Assembly (NCBI GenBank): GCA_905215345.1 | Contig: CAJMPR010000004.1 | Span: forward strand, 62,001 to 126,000 | Length of the DNA: 64,000 bases | DNA from: an uncultured bacterium | GTDB lineage: Bacteria > Bacteroidota > Bacteroidia > Bacteroidales > Bacteroidaceae | Direction: 5' to 3' | Part shown: positions 1 to 8,870 of the stretch, piece by piece | Layout of the letters: every line of letters begins with the position of its first letter | How positions within the stretch are numbered: the stretch's first letter is position 1 | Made by a program: the position numbers and the translations under genes | Notes under the pieces: model-generated | Told to the model about the DNA's origin: nothing | Database searches by the model: none | What the model saw: the letters and a program-made list of their open reading frames with translations, nothing else

Positions 1-1192
1 CCTTATAGTCGCCTTTTCCGGTTTCAATAACCTGCTGTGCCTCTTCATAGGTAAAGCGACGGTCGGATTTGATGACGGTATGTACTACGCGTGATTCTTT
101 CACCTCCCCCTTCTCATTCATATTGAAAACGACAGAATACGCCAGTTTCTCTTCGTCAGGGCGAAGCGAGCAGATGAAGTTACACAAACGTTCGGGCAAC
201 ATAGGGATGGTGCGGTCTACGAGATAGACGGAAGTGGCACGTTTCTCGGCTTCCTTGTCGATGATACCACCTTCGGGTACATAGTGGGTTACGTCGGCAA
301 TGTGTACACCTACTTCCCAAAGTCCTTCTTTCAGTTTGCGGATGGACAAGGCGTCGTCGAAGTCCTTGGCATCCTTCGGGTCTATGGTGAAGGTGGTTAC
401 CTTGCGGAAGTCCTCACGTTTTGCATATTCCTCGGAGGGGATTTCTGCCGGTATTTTGTCGGCAGCCTTTTCTACGGCAACCGGATATACATAGGGTAAA
501 CCGAATTCTGCCAGGATAGCATGCATTTCGGTAGTATTCTCACCCGCTTTACCCAGAATGTCAATAACTTGTCCGATGGGGTTCTTTGCCTTATCCGGCC
601 ATTCCACTACTTTTACAATAGCTTTATCACCGGTTTTTCCGCCTTTCAACTTCTCTTTGGGAATAAAGATGTCATTGGCGAGTGTACGGTTTTCTGTTAC
701 GAGGAAGGCGTATGAATTGGCTACTTCGAGTGTGCCGACAAACGTATCATTGGCACGTTCCAATATTTCGATAACTTCACCTTCGGCTTCGCGCCCACGG
801 CGTTTTGCATAAAAAGCAATGCGTACCTTGTCATTGTTCATGGCATGTGCCGAGTTGCGTTCGGCAACGAATATCGGATCACCTCCACCTTCGGGGATGA
901 ACGAATTCTTTCCATTGCTTTTACGCTGGAAAGTACCGGTCATTTCCACGCCGTGATTGTTCAGTTTATATTTATGCTTGTCCACCTCCGTGATATAGTC
1001 ATCGTCCGATAGTTCGGACAAGATATCCATACACAGCATTTTCAAGGGGTGTGTAGTGAGGTGAAGTTGTTCAAATATGTATTTCAGAGACAGTACTTCG
1101 TCGGTTTTAGCATGGAAAAACTCCATGATTGCGGCAACAAGCTCTTTCTTTTTCATTCGTTTGCCGGCTTTTTTTTCTTTCTTCTTAGCCAT
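1..1192 (-). CDS. rnr: Ribonuclease R, N-terminal part (runs off the left edge)
   Basis: RNase R is a processive 3'-5' exoribonuclease of the RNB/RNase II family that degrades structured RNA in the cytoplasm. About 397 codons are visible. They start with a very lysine-rich tail (MAKKKEKKAGKRMKKK), followed by a winged-helix-like segment, two cold-shock OB folds (roughly residues 80-240) and the beginning of the RNB domain. The RNB signature DPKDAKDFDDALSI supplies the metal-binding aspartates, and AEKRATSVYL follows further on. The rest of RNB and the S1 domain lie outside the window. The ATG at 1192 is the only plausible start because it opens the basic tail. The gene is divergent from the CDF transporter. 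A near-match to the -7 box (TGTCTTTG on the minus strand, about 1244-1251) may be its promoter. Confidence 0.96.
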   Translation of the reverse strand, partial: MAKKKEKKAGKRMKKKELVAAIMEFFHAKTDEVLSLKYIFEQLHLTTHPLKMLCMDILSELSDDDYITEVDKHKYKLNNHGVEMTGTFQRKSNGKNSFIPEGGGDPIFVAERNSAHAMNNDKVRIAFYAKRRGREAEGEVIEILERANDTFVGTLEVANSYAFLVTENRTLANDIFIPKEKLKGGKTGDKAIVKVVEWPDKAKNPIGQVIDILGKAGENTTEMHAILAEFGLPYVYPVAVEKAADKIPAEIPSEEYAKREDFRKVTTFTIDPKDAKDFDDALSIRKLKEGLWEVGVHIADVTHYVPEGGIIDKEAEKRATSVYLVDRTIPMLPERLCNFICSLRPDEEKLAYSVVFNMNEKGEVKESRVVHTVIKSDRRFTYEEAQQVIETGKGDYK

Positions 1193-1444
1193 AATGTAAT
1201 AATTATTTAATATGCTGATATTCTAATTGTGCTGATTGGCTACGCAAAGACATTCCGCAGGGGTATTAGCACATTGGCACATCATCTATCTGCAAAGTAA
1301 ACAAATAATTGTTTTCCGTAGTTCAATCTGCCCTCAAAATCTTGTTATCCGACTGAAAATAATACTGGAACATCTGTTAGTAACGGATTTATGTACTATA
1401 TTTGCCGAGCGAAGATAAGCTGCACCTCGGCAAAAACAAGCAAG

Positions 1445-1476
1445 TTTGCTTTTACTCTCGGTTTGCATTATCTTTG
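1445..1476 (+). promoter_or_regulatory. Bacteroides-type promoter of the CDF transporter
   Basis: A TTTG at 1445-1448 (-33) and TATCTTTG at 1469-1476 (-7) are separated by exactly 20 bases, matching the Bacteroides primary sigma factor consensus. Transcription should start near 1483, only about 10 bases before the ATG at 1493. This rules out the upstream in-frame ATG at 1391. The rest of the 300-base gap between rnr and this gene (1193-1444) shows no other feature I can support. Confidence 0.85.
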
Positions 1477-1492
1477 CAACGACTTAGCCAGA

Positions 1493-2461
1493 ATGAAGAT
1501 GGAAATGCAACCTGTAAACAGAGAAGATGTTGCCCGGGAAAAAGGTATTTATCGGGTGACGATTGTAGGAAGTGTAGTGAATTTCCTCTTGCTTCTTTTT
1601 AAGTTCTTTGCCGGTATTGCCGGGCATAGTGCCGCCATGTTGGCTGATGCCGTCCATTCATTATCTGATTTTGTAACGGATATTATCGTAATCGTCTTTG
1701 TTCGTATTTCTTCAAAGCCCGAAGATGCAGGGCACGATTACGGTCATGGTAAATATGAAACCCTGGCTACGGCTATTATCGGTATTGTCTTATTGTTTGT
1801 GGGGCTTGGCATTTTCTGGAATGGCGCTTCGTCTATCTACGATTTTATGCAGGGAGGTTCTTTGCAGGAACCGGGTATGTTGGCATTGATAGCTGCGTTG
1901 GTTTCTATTGTTCTTAAAGAAGCACTCTATCAATATACAGTATATGAGGCTAAGAAATTGAACTCACAGGCTGTCGTTGCCAATGCATGGCATCACCGGA
2001 GTGATGCGCTTTCGTCCATAGGAACTGCTATCGGTATCGGAGGGGCTATTCTGTTGGGGAATCGTTGGCGGGTGCTTGATCCGATAGCGGCGGTTATTGT
2101 CAGCTTCTTCATTATGAAGGTAGCTATCCAGCTTTTGATACCTTGCGTGGATGAGTTGTTGGAAAAGTCGTTACCTGCCGATGTGGAAGATAGAATACAG
2201 AAGACCATTCTTTCTTTTCCAGGAGTGAGTTCGCCGCATCATCTTCGTACCCGTCGTATCGGTAATCATTATGCCATTGAGGTGCATGTACGTATGGATG
2301 GTAATATTTCATTGGAAGAGGCCCATAGCACGGCAACAGCTATTGAGAATAAATTGCGGGAACAGTTCGGTAAAGGAACTCATGTCGGTATCCATGTAGA
2401 ACCCATTAAGGAAGGCGATAAAGATGATAGGGCGGTAGGATGTGGAAAAATTAATTTGTAA
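1493..2461 (+). CDS. Cation diffusion facilitator (Zn2+-type CDF efflux transporter)
   Basis: This is a 322-residue inner-membrane metal/proton antiporter of the CDF (FieF/ZnT) family, which exports divalent metal from the cytoplasm. Six hydrophobic segments precede a soluble ferredoxin-like C-terminal domain. The metal site is visible as HxxxD in TM2 (H55, D59) and HxxxD in TM5 (H167, D171). A histidine at the first position of the TM2 motif is typical of zinc-preferring ZnT-like members, whereas FieF has Asp. The C-terminal domain carries several His residues (HHLRTRR, HYAIEVHV) as expected for metal-sensing dimerisation. The start at 1493 is set by the promoter at 1445-1476; 1499 and 1505 are in-frame alternatives. 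Zinc as substrate is an inference from the motif. Confidence 0.93.
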   Translation: MKMEMQPVNREDVAREKGIYRVTIVGSVVNFLLLLFKFFAGIAGHSAAMLADAVHSLSDFVTDIIVIVFVRISSKPEDAGHDYGHGKYETLATAIIGIVLLFVGLGIFWNGASSIYDFMQGGSLQEPGMLALIAALVSIVLKEALYQYTVYEAKKLNSQAVVANAWHHRSDALSSIGTAIGIGGAILLGNRWRVLDPIAAVIVSFFIMKVAIQLLIPCVDELLEKSLPADVEDRIQKTILSFPGVSSPHHLRTRRIGNHYAIEVHVRMDGNISLEEAHSTATAIENKLREQFGKGTHVGIHVEPIKEGDKDDRAVGCGKINL

Positions 2462-2476
2462 TTTGTAATTAACAAA

Positions 2477-3484
2477 GTGGAATCGGTTTTAATTACAGGA
2501 GCGAGCGGATTTATCGGTAGTTTCATCGTGGAAGAAGCGTTGAAACGAAGATTTGGTGTGTGGGCGGGACTTCGCTCATCCAGTAGCCGTGAGTATTTGA
2601 AAAACCGTAAAATCCATTTTCTTGAACTTGACTTTGCCCATCCCAACGAACTGCGTGCACAGTTATCCGGACACAAGGGTACTTACAATAAGTTCGATTA
2701 TATCATTCATTGTGCCGGTATGACGAAGTGTGTGGATAAGAATGATTTTGACCGGGTGAATTACCTGCAAACCAAATATTTTGTGGATACTTTACGGGAG
2801 TTGAATATGATTCCCAAGCAGTTTATCTTTATCAGCACGTTGAGTGTATATGGTCCGGTTCGTGAGAAAACTTATACTCCGATTACCGAAAACGATGAAC
2901 CGGCTCCTAATACAGCTTATGGGCTTAGTAAATTGAAGGCTGAAATTTATTTGCAGAGTATTCCGGGATTTCCATACGTCATTTATCGTCCTACAGGTGT
3001 TTATGGGCCGCGTGAGAAAGATTACTTTCTTATGGCAAAGTCCATTCAGCAGCATACTGACTTCTCCGTTGGTTTTCGCCGACAAGACCTCACATTTGTC
3101 TACGTAAAGGATATTGTACAAGCTGTTTTTCTGGGAATCGAAAAGAAAGTATGTCGCCGTGCCTATTTTCTGGCAGACGGCAAAGTATATCAGAGCCGTA
3201 CTTTCTCCGATTTAATTCGGAAAGAATTGGGTAATCCGTTTGTAATTCGTCTGAGATGCCCGTTAATTGTGTTGAAAGTCGTATCTTTGTGCGCTGAATT
3301 TTGGGCGAAGCGGCGGAACACTACCAGTACGCTCAATTCAGACAAATATAGAATAATGAAACAACGCAACTGGCAGTGTGATATTACTCCCGCTATTGAG
3401 GAACTGGGTTACCATCCGGAATATGATTTGGAGCGGGGAGTAAGGGAAACGATTGCTTGGTATAAAGATAAAGGATGGCTTTAA
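2477..3484 (+). CDS. NAD(P)-dependent epimerase/dehydratase-family protein (extended SDR)
   Basis: This 335-residue Rossmann-fold protein has the nucleotide-binding motif GASGFIG at residues 8-14 and the catalytic Tyr148-x3-Lys152 pair (YGLSK). A Ser-rich strand (FISTLSVYG) lies about 25 residues before it, as in extended short-chain dehydrogenases. Its start is GTG at 2477, since the frame is closed upstream by the stop of the CDF gene and no ATG lies in between. The last 10 bases overlap the ATG of the next gene, so the two are probably translationally coupled. Annotation of the family as sugar epimerase is generic. In B. thetaiotaomicron an epimerase-like protein (BT_0972, as I recall) was shown to be the 3-ketosphinganine reductase, so a lipid role is possible here, especially given the PAP2 partner. 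The substrate is not provable from sequence alone. Confidence 0.85.
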   Translation: MESVLITGASGFIGSFIVEEALKRRFGVWAGLRSSSSREYLKNRKIHFLELDFAHPNELRAQLSGHKGTYNKFDYIIHCAGMTKCVDKNDFDRVNYLQTKYFVDTLRELNMIPKQFIFISTLSVYGPVREKTYTPITENDEPAPNTAYGLSKLKAEIYLQSIPGFPYVIYRPTGVYGPREKDYFLMAKSIQQHTDFSVGFRRQDLTFVYVKDIVQAVFLGIEKKVCRRAYFLADGKVYQSRTFSDLIRKELGNPFVIRLRCPLIVLKVVSLCAEFWAKRRNTTSTLNSDKYRIMKQRNWQCDITPAIEELGYHPEYDLERGVRETIAWYKDKGWL

Positions 3485-4440
3485 ACTTATTTAAAAAGGT
3501 GGAAACCCGCAAAGGACTTTTTGCGGTTGAGAAGATGACACTGATATACACTTTGTTGACTTCTATTCTTATTCTGTTTCTTTTTCAGGAAATGGACCAT
3601 CCGGTACAGATGCTTATTGACCGTGCAATGATTGTAGGTATGACGTTCCTATTGATGTATCTTTACCGGCTTGCTCCTTGTAAATTTTCCGCTTTTGTCC
3701 GTATAGCCATTCAGATGTCACTGCTCTCGTATTGGTATCCCGATACATTTGAGTTCAACCGGATATTCCCTAATCTCGACCATGTCTTTGCTTCGGCGGA
3801 GCAGTGGATATTTAACGGCCAACCGGCCGCCTGGTTTTGTCTGAGCTTTCCGCAAATGTGGGTTAGCGAGCCATTTAATATGGGATACTTTTTCTACTAT
3901 CCGATGATTCTTGTGGTAGTAGTGTGGTACTTTCTTTATCGTTTTGAACTTTTCGAGAAAGTATCGTTCGTCATAGTGACGGCTTTCTTTATATATTATC
4001 TGATTTATATCTTTGTGCCAGTGGCTGGTCCTCAGTTTTATTTTCCCGCTATTGGCGACGATAATGTGTCCCGAGGGATATTTCCTTCTATCGGTGACTA
4101 TTTCCATCATCATCAGGAACTTTTGCCCGGACCGGGTTATGAGCACGGCTTCTTCTATAATCTGGTAGAGGGTTCCCAGCAAGTGGGCGAACGCCCTACG
4201 GCAGCTTTCCCTAGTTCGCATGTCGGGATGTCTACCATTCTTATGATTATGGCGTGGCGGGGTAGTAAATATCTGTTTGCTTGTTTGCTACCGTTTTATC
4301 TGTTGTTATGTGGGGCTACGGTGTACATCCAGGCACATTATGTTATTGATGCGATAGTCGGTTTCGTCTCCGCATTTGTGCTCTACATTGTAGTGACGTG
4401 GATGTTTAAACGGTGGTTTGCGCAGCCGATGTTTAAATAA
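3475..4440 (+). CDS. PAP2-superfamily membrane phosphatase/phosphotransferase (Aur1-like arrangement)
   Basis: This 321-residue polytopic membrane protein has about six or seven hydrophobic segments. PAP2 motif C2 is visible as PSSH at 246-249 and motif C3 as H288-x3-D292 (QAHYVIDAIVG). A GPQFYF stretch replaces the usual KxxxxxxRP motif C1, which recalls inositol-phosphorylceramide synthase (Aur1) type members rather than undecaprenyl-pyrophosphate phosphatases. Members of this branch hydrolyse or transfer lipid phosphate head groups at the membrane surface. The ATG overlaps the end of the epimerase-like gene by 10 bases, indicating coupled expression. No inositol-phosphate synthase gene lies nearby, so head-group identity is open. 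A simple lipid phosphatase remains possible. Confidence 0.8.
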   Translation: MALNLFKKVETRKGLFAVEKMTLIYTLLTSILILFLFQEMDHPVQMLIDRAMIVGMTFLLMYLYRLAPCKFSAFVRIAIQMSLLSYWYPDTFEFNRIFPNLDHVFASAEQWIFNGQPAAWFCLSFPQMWVSEPFNMGYFFYYPMILVVVVWYFLYRFELFEKVSFVIVTAFFIYYLIYIFVPVAGPQFYFPAIGDDNVSRGIFPSIGDYFHHHQELLPGPGYEHGFFYNLVEGSQQVGERPTAAFPSSHVGMSTILMIMAWRGSKYLFACLLPFYLLLCGATVYIQAHYVIDAIVGFVSAFVLYIVVTWMFKRWFAQPMFK

Positions 4441-4441
4441 C

Positions 4442-5428
4442 TCACAATTTCCTATCACTCAAATCTATCTTTTCAAAGATTTTAAAAAGTTCCTCTTTCG
4501 TCTCCGCCCGCAACATGGCAATACGCGTTTCCCGGAAGTTCGGGATACCTTTAAATAACGGGCTTGCTGCCAGATGGCGGCGGACGTGCAGGATACCTCT
4601 ACGTTCGTCCAACAGATTCACGCTGTCTTCCACTTCCTGACGCAGCACATCCAGACACCATTCAGGACTGAGGGGTGGAAGTTCTTCACCGGTTTCCAGA
4701 TAATGTTTCACCTCCTTGAATATCCACGGACGGCCGAAGCTGGCACGACCTATCATAATGGCATCTACTCCATAAAGGTCGAAGCACTCTTTGGCACGTT
4801 GAGGAGTAGTGACGTCACCATTACCAATAATAGGGATGTGCATACGTGGATTCTTCCTGACCTCACCAATCAGAGTCCAGTCCGCCTCACCGGTGTACAT
4901 CTGCGCACGGGTGCGGCCGTGTATGGTAAGAGCGGCAATACCGCAATCTTGCAACTGCTCGGCAAGTTCAACAATGATTTTATTATTGGCATCCCAACCC
5001 AGACGGGTTTTCACGGTGACGGGTATTTTTACCGCATCAACCACCGCACGGGTAATCTCCAGCATCTTGGGTATATTCTGCAACATGCCGGCACCTGCGC
5101 CTTTTCCTGCTACACGCTTCACCGGACATCCGAAGTTGATGTCGAGAATATCAGGACGGGCTTCTTCCACAATACGGGCGGCTTCCACCATTGTATCCGT
5201 ATCTCTGCCGTATATCTGTATGGCTACCGGGCGTTCTTCATCACTGATATTCAGTTTCTGTTCGGTCTTACTGACGGAACGTATCAGTGCATCGGCAGAT
5301 ACGAATTCGGTATAAACCATATCCGCGCCGAACTTCTTGCACATCAGGCGGAAAGCAGGGTCGGTAACGTCCTCCATCGGGGCGAGAAGTATGGGATGGG
5401 AACCTAAATTTATATTGGCTATCTTCAT
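4442..5428 (-). CDS. dusB: tRNA-dihydrouridine synthase (Dus/NifR3 family)
   Basis: This FMN-dependent enzyme reduces specific uridines in the tRNA D-loop. It has the normal family length (328 residues). The N-terminal motif LAPMEDVTDPAFR binds FMN, the catalytic cysteine is C101 in NFGCPVKRVAGKGAG, and further FMN/tRNA contacts are VKTRLGW, IHGRTR and IGNGD. The TIM barrel is followed by the short helical domain (LFKGIPNFRETR). It is convergent with the PAP2 gene, whose stop is only one base away, and divergent from the DUF2059 gene. The symbol dusB follows the NifR3 subtype usual in this phylum; which U position is modified cannot be read from sequence. Confidence 0.95.
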   Translation of the reverse strand: MKIANINLGSHPILLAPMEDVTDPAFRLMCKKFGADMVYTEFVSADALIRSVSKTEQKLNISDEERPVAIQIYGRDTDTMVEAARIVEEARPDILDINFGCPVKRVAGKGAGAGMLQNIPKMLEITRAVVDAVKIPVTVKTRLGWDANNKIIVELAEQLQDCGIAALTIHGRTRAQMYTGEADWTLIGEVRKNPRMHIPIIGNGDVTTPQRAKECFDLYGVDAIMIGRASFGRPWIFKEVKHYLETGEELPPLSPEWCLDVLRQEVEDSVNLLDERRGILHVRRHLAASPLFKGIPNFRETRIAMLRAETKEELFKIFEKIDLSDRKL

Positions 5429-5460
5429 GTGTACTATAAACTAAATGATTGTTTCCGCTG

Positions 5461-5488
5461 CAAAAGTACGGAAAAAAGTCTACCTTTG
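5461..5488. promoter_or_regulatory. Overlapping divergent -7 elements (dusB and DUF2059 gene)
   Basis: On the minus strand CAAAAGTA at 5461-5468 reads TACTTTTG, a -7 box for dusB. On the plus strand TACCTTTG at 5481-5488 is a -7 box for the gene starting at 5518. The two lie 12 bases apart, so the promoters overlap and probably compete. Clear -33 TTTG boxes were not found at the ideal distance. The plus-strand box shows that the apparent in-frame ATG at 5449 is upstream of the transcript. Confidence 0.6.
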
Positions 5489-5517
5489 TTCCAATCATTA
5501 ATTTAACTAATCATAGG

Positions 5518-5988
5518 ATGATGAGAAAAACCCTTCTTTTAGTAGTGATGAGCGTGGTAATGCTGTTTGCCGGTACGTCTTCGGTCTGGGCACAAGCTCC
5601 TGAAAATGAATACAAATTGACATTGGAGAAAATGCTGGAGGTATCCGGCAGTACGACTTCGGCCAAAACCATGGTACCGCAGATGATTGCGATGATGAAA
5701 CAACAATCGTCTACCTCGGCAGCAGATGCTTTTTGGGATGGTTTTCAGAAGAAGTGGGAAGAGAAGTTTGGTAGTAAGCTGGCCGAACTGTATGTTCCTA
5801 TCTACCAAAAGTACCTGACGCTGGATGATTTGAAGCAAATAATTGCTTTCTATGAATCGCCCGTTGGGAAGCGACTGAGTGCATCTACTCCCGCCATGAT
5901 GAGCGAGGGGATGCAGATAGGACAAAAGTTGGGTATGCAGATTGTCACGGAACTGCGACAGGAACTGGAAGAACAGGGGAATAAATAA
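5518..5988 (+). CDS. Exported DUF2059-domain protein
   Basis: A 156-residue protein begins at the ATG at 5518, which opens a typical Sec signal peptide ending SSVWAQA; mature residues start about position 23. The body is all-helical and carries the DUF2059 signature: YVPIYQKYLTLDDLKQIIAF followed by YESPVGKRLS, a conserved aromatic/proline pattern. DUF2059 proteins are secreted, mostly periplasmic and functionally uncharacterised. An in-frame ATG at 5449 is rejected because it lies upstream of the -7 box. It stands alone between dusB (divergent) and the U32 gene 76 bases downstream, with which it might be co-transcribed. Confidence 0.85.
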   Translation: MMRKTLLLVVMSVVMLFAGTSSVWAQAPENEYKLTLEKMLEVSGSTTSAKTMVPQMIAMMKQQSSTSAADAFWDGFQKKWEEKFGSKLAELYVPIYQKYLTLDDLKQIIAFYESPVGKRLSASTPAMMSEGMQIGQKLGMQIVTELRQELEEQGNK

Positions 5989-6064
5989 GTTTTATTGCCC
6001 TGTGAGATTGTAATAACAATAGGACTCAAGTTGAGCAGCATGCGAAACTTAAATAATAGGATTT

Positions 6065-7348
6065 ATGGATTTGAAAGACTTTGAAATTATGGCGCCTGTC
6101 GGCTCGCGCGAATCACTCGCAGCAGCCATTCAAGCCGGTGCCGACTCTATCTATTTCGGTATTGAGAACTTGAATATGCGTGCCCGTTCGGCCAATACTT
6201 TCACGATTGATGACCTGCGGGAGATAGCCCGTACGTGCGATGAACACGGAATGAAAAGTTATCTGACGGTGAATACCATTATATACGATAACGATATTCC
6301 TTTGATGCATACCATTGTCGATGCGGCAAAGGCGGCCGGTATCTCGGCTGTGATTGCGGCAGATGTGGCGGTAATGAGTTATGCACGCCAGATAGGGCAG
6401 GAAGTACATCTTTCTACGCAACTGAATATCTCGAATGTGGAAGCACTCCGTTTTTATGCGCAGTTTGCCGATGTGGTAGTGTTGGCCCGTGAATTGAATC
6501 TGGAGCAGGTTGCAGAAATCTACCGCCATATTCAGGAAGAAAATATCTGCGGTCCCGGTGGCGAACAGATACGTATCGAAATGTTCTGTCACGGTGCGCT
6601 TTGCATGGCGGTATCGGGTAAATGTTATCTTTCCCTGCATGAGATGAATAACTCCGCCAATCGGGGGGCTTGTATGCAGGTATGCCGCCGTTCCTACACC
6701 GTACGTGATAAGGAAACGGATGTGGAACTGGAAGTTGACAACCAGTACATCATGTCTCCCAAAGACTTGAAGACCATTCACTTTATGAATAAGATGCTGG
6801 ATGCCGGCGTACGTGTCTTCAAAATAGAGGGACGTGCCCGTGGCCCTGAGTATGTGCGTACAGTGGTGGAATGTTATAAAGAAGCTATTCGCTCTTACCT
6901 GGACAATACATTTACTGACGAAAAGATTTCAGTCTGGGACGAACGTTTGAAGACGGTTTTCAACCGTGGTTTCTGGGATGGTTACTATCTGGGACAACGT
7001 CTGGGCGAGTGGACAAAGAATTACGGTTCCGCCGCTACGGAACGTAAGATTTATGTGGGTAAAGGTATCCGCTATTTCTCCAATATCGGAGTAGCAGAGT
7101 TTCTGGTAGAAGCAGCCGAGGTAAGTGTAGGCGATAAACTGCTGATAACAGGACCGACTACCGGAGCCGTGTTTATGACTCTTGATGAAGCTCGGGTAGA
7201 TTTGAAACCTGTGCAGACTGTGAAGAAGGGACAACATTTCTCGATGAAAGCCGATAAAATACGTCCCAGTGACAAGTTATATAAACTGGTTTCCGTAGAA
7301 GAACTAAAGAAGTTCAAGGGACTGGATGTAGAGAAACAAAGAGGATGA
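6065..7348 (+). CDS. Peptidase U32-family protein (TrhP/YegQ-like)
   Basis: This 427-residue protein has the U32 family pattern EMFCHGALCMAVSGKCYLS around residue 172-190 and a second Cys pair (GACMQVC, C203/C207). The N-terminal TIM-barrel motif is AGADSIYFGI. U32 proteins were named as collagenase-like peptidases, but the studied bacterial YegQ (TrhP) and RlhA act in tRNA/rRNA hydroxylation, using conserved cysteines that can bind an Fe-S cluster. I therefore favour an RNA-hydroxylation role over secreted proteolysis; there is no signal peptide. Its stop overlaps the next ATG (ATGA at 7345-7348), and the thioesterase and dprA follow, so the three form an operon. Confidence 0.88.
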   Translation: MDLKDFEIMAPVGSRESLAAAIQAGADSIYFGIENLNMRARSANTFTIDDLREIARTCDEHGMKSYLTVNTIIYDNDIPLMHTIVDAAKAAGISAVIAADVAVMSYARQIGQEVHLSTQLNISNVEALRFYAQFADVVVLARELNLEQVAEIYRHIQEENICGPGGEQIRIEMFCHGALCMAVSGKCYLSLHEMNNSANRGACMQVCRRSYTVRDKETDVELEVDNQYIMSPKDLKTIHFMNKMLDAGVRVFKIEGRARGPEYVRTVVECYKEAIRSYLDNTFTDEKISVWDERLKTVFNRGFWDGYYLGQRLGEWTKNYGSAATERKIYVGKGIRYFSNIGVAEFLVEAAEVSVGDKLLITGPTTGAVFMTLDEARVDLKPVQTVKKGQHFSMKADKIRPSDKLYKLVSVEELKKFKGLDVEKQRG

Positions 7349-7746
7349 AGTACATTTACGAACTGACAATGAAGGTGCGCGATTATGAATGTGACCTTCA
7401 AGGCATTGTCAACAATGCCAATTACCAGCATTATCTGGAGCATACGCGCCATGAGTTTCTATTATCTACGGGTGTCAGTTTTGCTGCGCTTCATGAGCAA
7501 GGGGTAGACCCGGTGGTTGCACGTATCAACATGGCTTTCAAGACGTCTTTGAAAAGCGGTGATGAATTTGTCTCTAAACTGTATATGAGGAAAGAGGGCA
7601 TCAAGTACGTCTTCTATCAGGATATTTTCCGTAAAAGCGATAATAAAGTAGTTATTAAGGCGGTGGTTGAAACGGTATGCGTAGTGAACGGACGCCTGTG
7701 CGATAGTGAATTGTTTGATAAGATTTTTGCTCCATATCTTGAATAG
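7345..7746 (+). CDS. Hotdog-fold acyl-CoA thioesterase (4HBT family)
   Basis: A 133-residue single hotdog domain of normal length for the YbgC/4-hydroxybenzoyl-CoA thioesterase group. The catalytic region is YECDLQGIVNNANYQHYLEH, where D17 is the expected acid and GIVNNANY sits at the start of the long central helix. These cytoplasmic tetramers hydrolyse acyl-CoA; the acyl group is not evident. It overlaps the U32 gene by four bases and is followed 3 bases after its stop by dprA, so translation is probably coupled along the operon. Confidence 0.9.
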   Translation: MKYIYELTMKVRDYECDLQGIVNNANYQHYLEHTRHEFLLSTGVSFAALHEQGVDPVVARINMAFKTSLKSGDEFVSKLYMRKEGIKYVFYQDIFRKSDNKVVIKAVVETVCVVNGRLCDSELFDKIFAPYLE

Positions 7747-7749
7747 GAA

Positions 7750-8868
7750 ATGAATAGCGACGAACATATTTGTAGTATAGCTCTTACACTTTGCCCCGGT
7801 ATTGGACATATCGGGGCAAAGCGTTTAATAGAGGGTATGGGTAGTGCCGTGGACGTTTTTCGTCATCGTAAGGAACTGCCTGAAATCCTTTCCGGCATAT
7901 CTCCTTCCGTGGTTACTGCTCTCGATTGCCCGACCGCCTTTCAACGTGCCGAGCAGGAGATGGAATTTGTGGAGAAAAACCGTATCACCTGTTTGACGTT
8001 GAAAGATGAGGCTTATCCTTCCCGCTTGCGGGAGTGTGAAGATGCTCCGCTTGCCTTATTCTTCAAAGGAAATACCGACTTTAACCGTATCCGGGTAATC
8101 AATATGGTGGGTACACGCCGTGCAACCGAATATGGAAAGCAATTCTGTGCTGACTTTCTGCATGATATGGCGGCATTCTGTCCCGATGTACTGGTCGTCA
8201 GCGGGCTGGCTTATGGCATTGATATTCATGCCCATCGTGCCGCTTTGGCAAATCATCTTTCTACTGTTGCCGTCCTGGCACATGGCTTAGACCGTATTTA
8301 TCCTTATGTTCATCGTAAAACGGCAGTCGATATGTTGGAGGATGGCGGTCTGCTTACAGAGTTTCTGACCGAAACCAATCCTGACCGTTTTAACTTTGTC
8401 AGCCGCAACCGCATCGTGGCAGGTATGTGTGACGCAACGATTGTTGTGGAGTCTTCCGAAAAAGGGGGTTCGCTCATTACGGCTGAACTGGCGGAAGGCT
8501 ATCACCGGGACTGTTTTGCCGTGCCGGGACGTGTGACCGATGTTGCTTCCTTAGGATGCAACCAACTGATACGCGATAATAAAGCCGCACTTATCCAGTC
8601 TGCGGAAGACTTTATCCATATTATGGGCTGGGCATCTGCTCCACAACCGGAAAAGCAGAAAGGCATTCAACGCGATCTCTTCCCTGAATTGACGGAAGAA
8701 GAAAGTTCTGTCGTCCGTATTCTTTCCCGCCAGGGAGATTTGCATATTAATACTTTGGTGGTAGAAGCAAATCTTCCTGTAAATCGCATGAGCAGTTTAC
8801 TTTTTGAACTGGAAATGAAAGGCGTGGTAAAAGCAATGGTAGGAGGTGTTTACCGGTTATTGGTTTAA
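7750..8868 (+). CDS. dprA: DNA-processing protein DprA
   Basis: DprA binds incoming single-stranded DNA and loads RecA during natural transformation; it is also widely conserved in non-competent bacteria. The 372-residue protein contains an N-terminal helix-hairpin-like region (LCPGIGHIGAKRLIEG), the Rossmann-like core with GTRRATEYG near residue 119, VVSGLAYGID, and GGSLITAELAE. A C-terminal winged-helix DML1-like segment follows (EESSVVRIL to VKAMVGGVYRLL). All family motifs are intact. It is the last gene of the U32-thioesterase-dprA operon and is convergent with the small membrane protein gene, two bases away. Confidence 0.96.
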   Translation: MNSDEHICSIALTLCPGIGHIGAKRLIEGMGSAVDVFRHRKELPEILSGISPSVVTALDCPTAFQRAEQEMEFVEKNRITCLTLKDEAYPSRLRECEDAPLALFFKGNTDFNRIRVINMVGTRRATEYGKQFCADFLHDMAAFCPDVLVVSGLAYGIDIHAHRAALANHLSTVAVLAHGLDRIYPYVHRKTAVDMLEDGGLLTEFLTETNPDRFNFVSRNRIVAGMCDATIVVESSEKGGSLITAELAEGYHRDCFAVPGRVTDVASLGCNQLIRDNKAALIQSAEDFIHIMGWASAPQPEKQKGIQRDLFPELTEEESSVVRILSRQGDLHINTLVVEANLPVNRMSSLLFELEMKGVVKAMVGGVYRLLV

Positions 8869-8870
8869 AC

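Noticed and set aside
4574..5407. 277-codon open frame on the plus strand opposite dusB
   Set aside because: Antisense to an intact dusB; no recognisable motif and no promoter.
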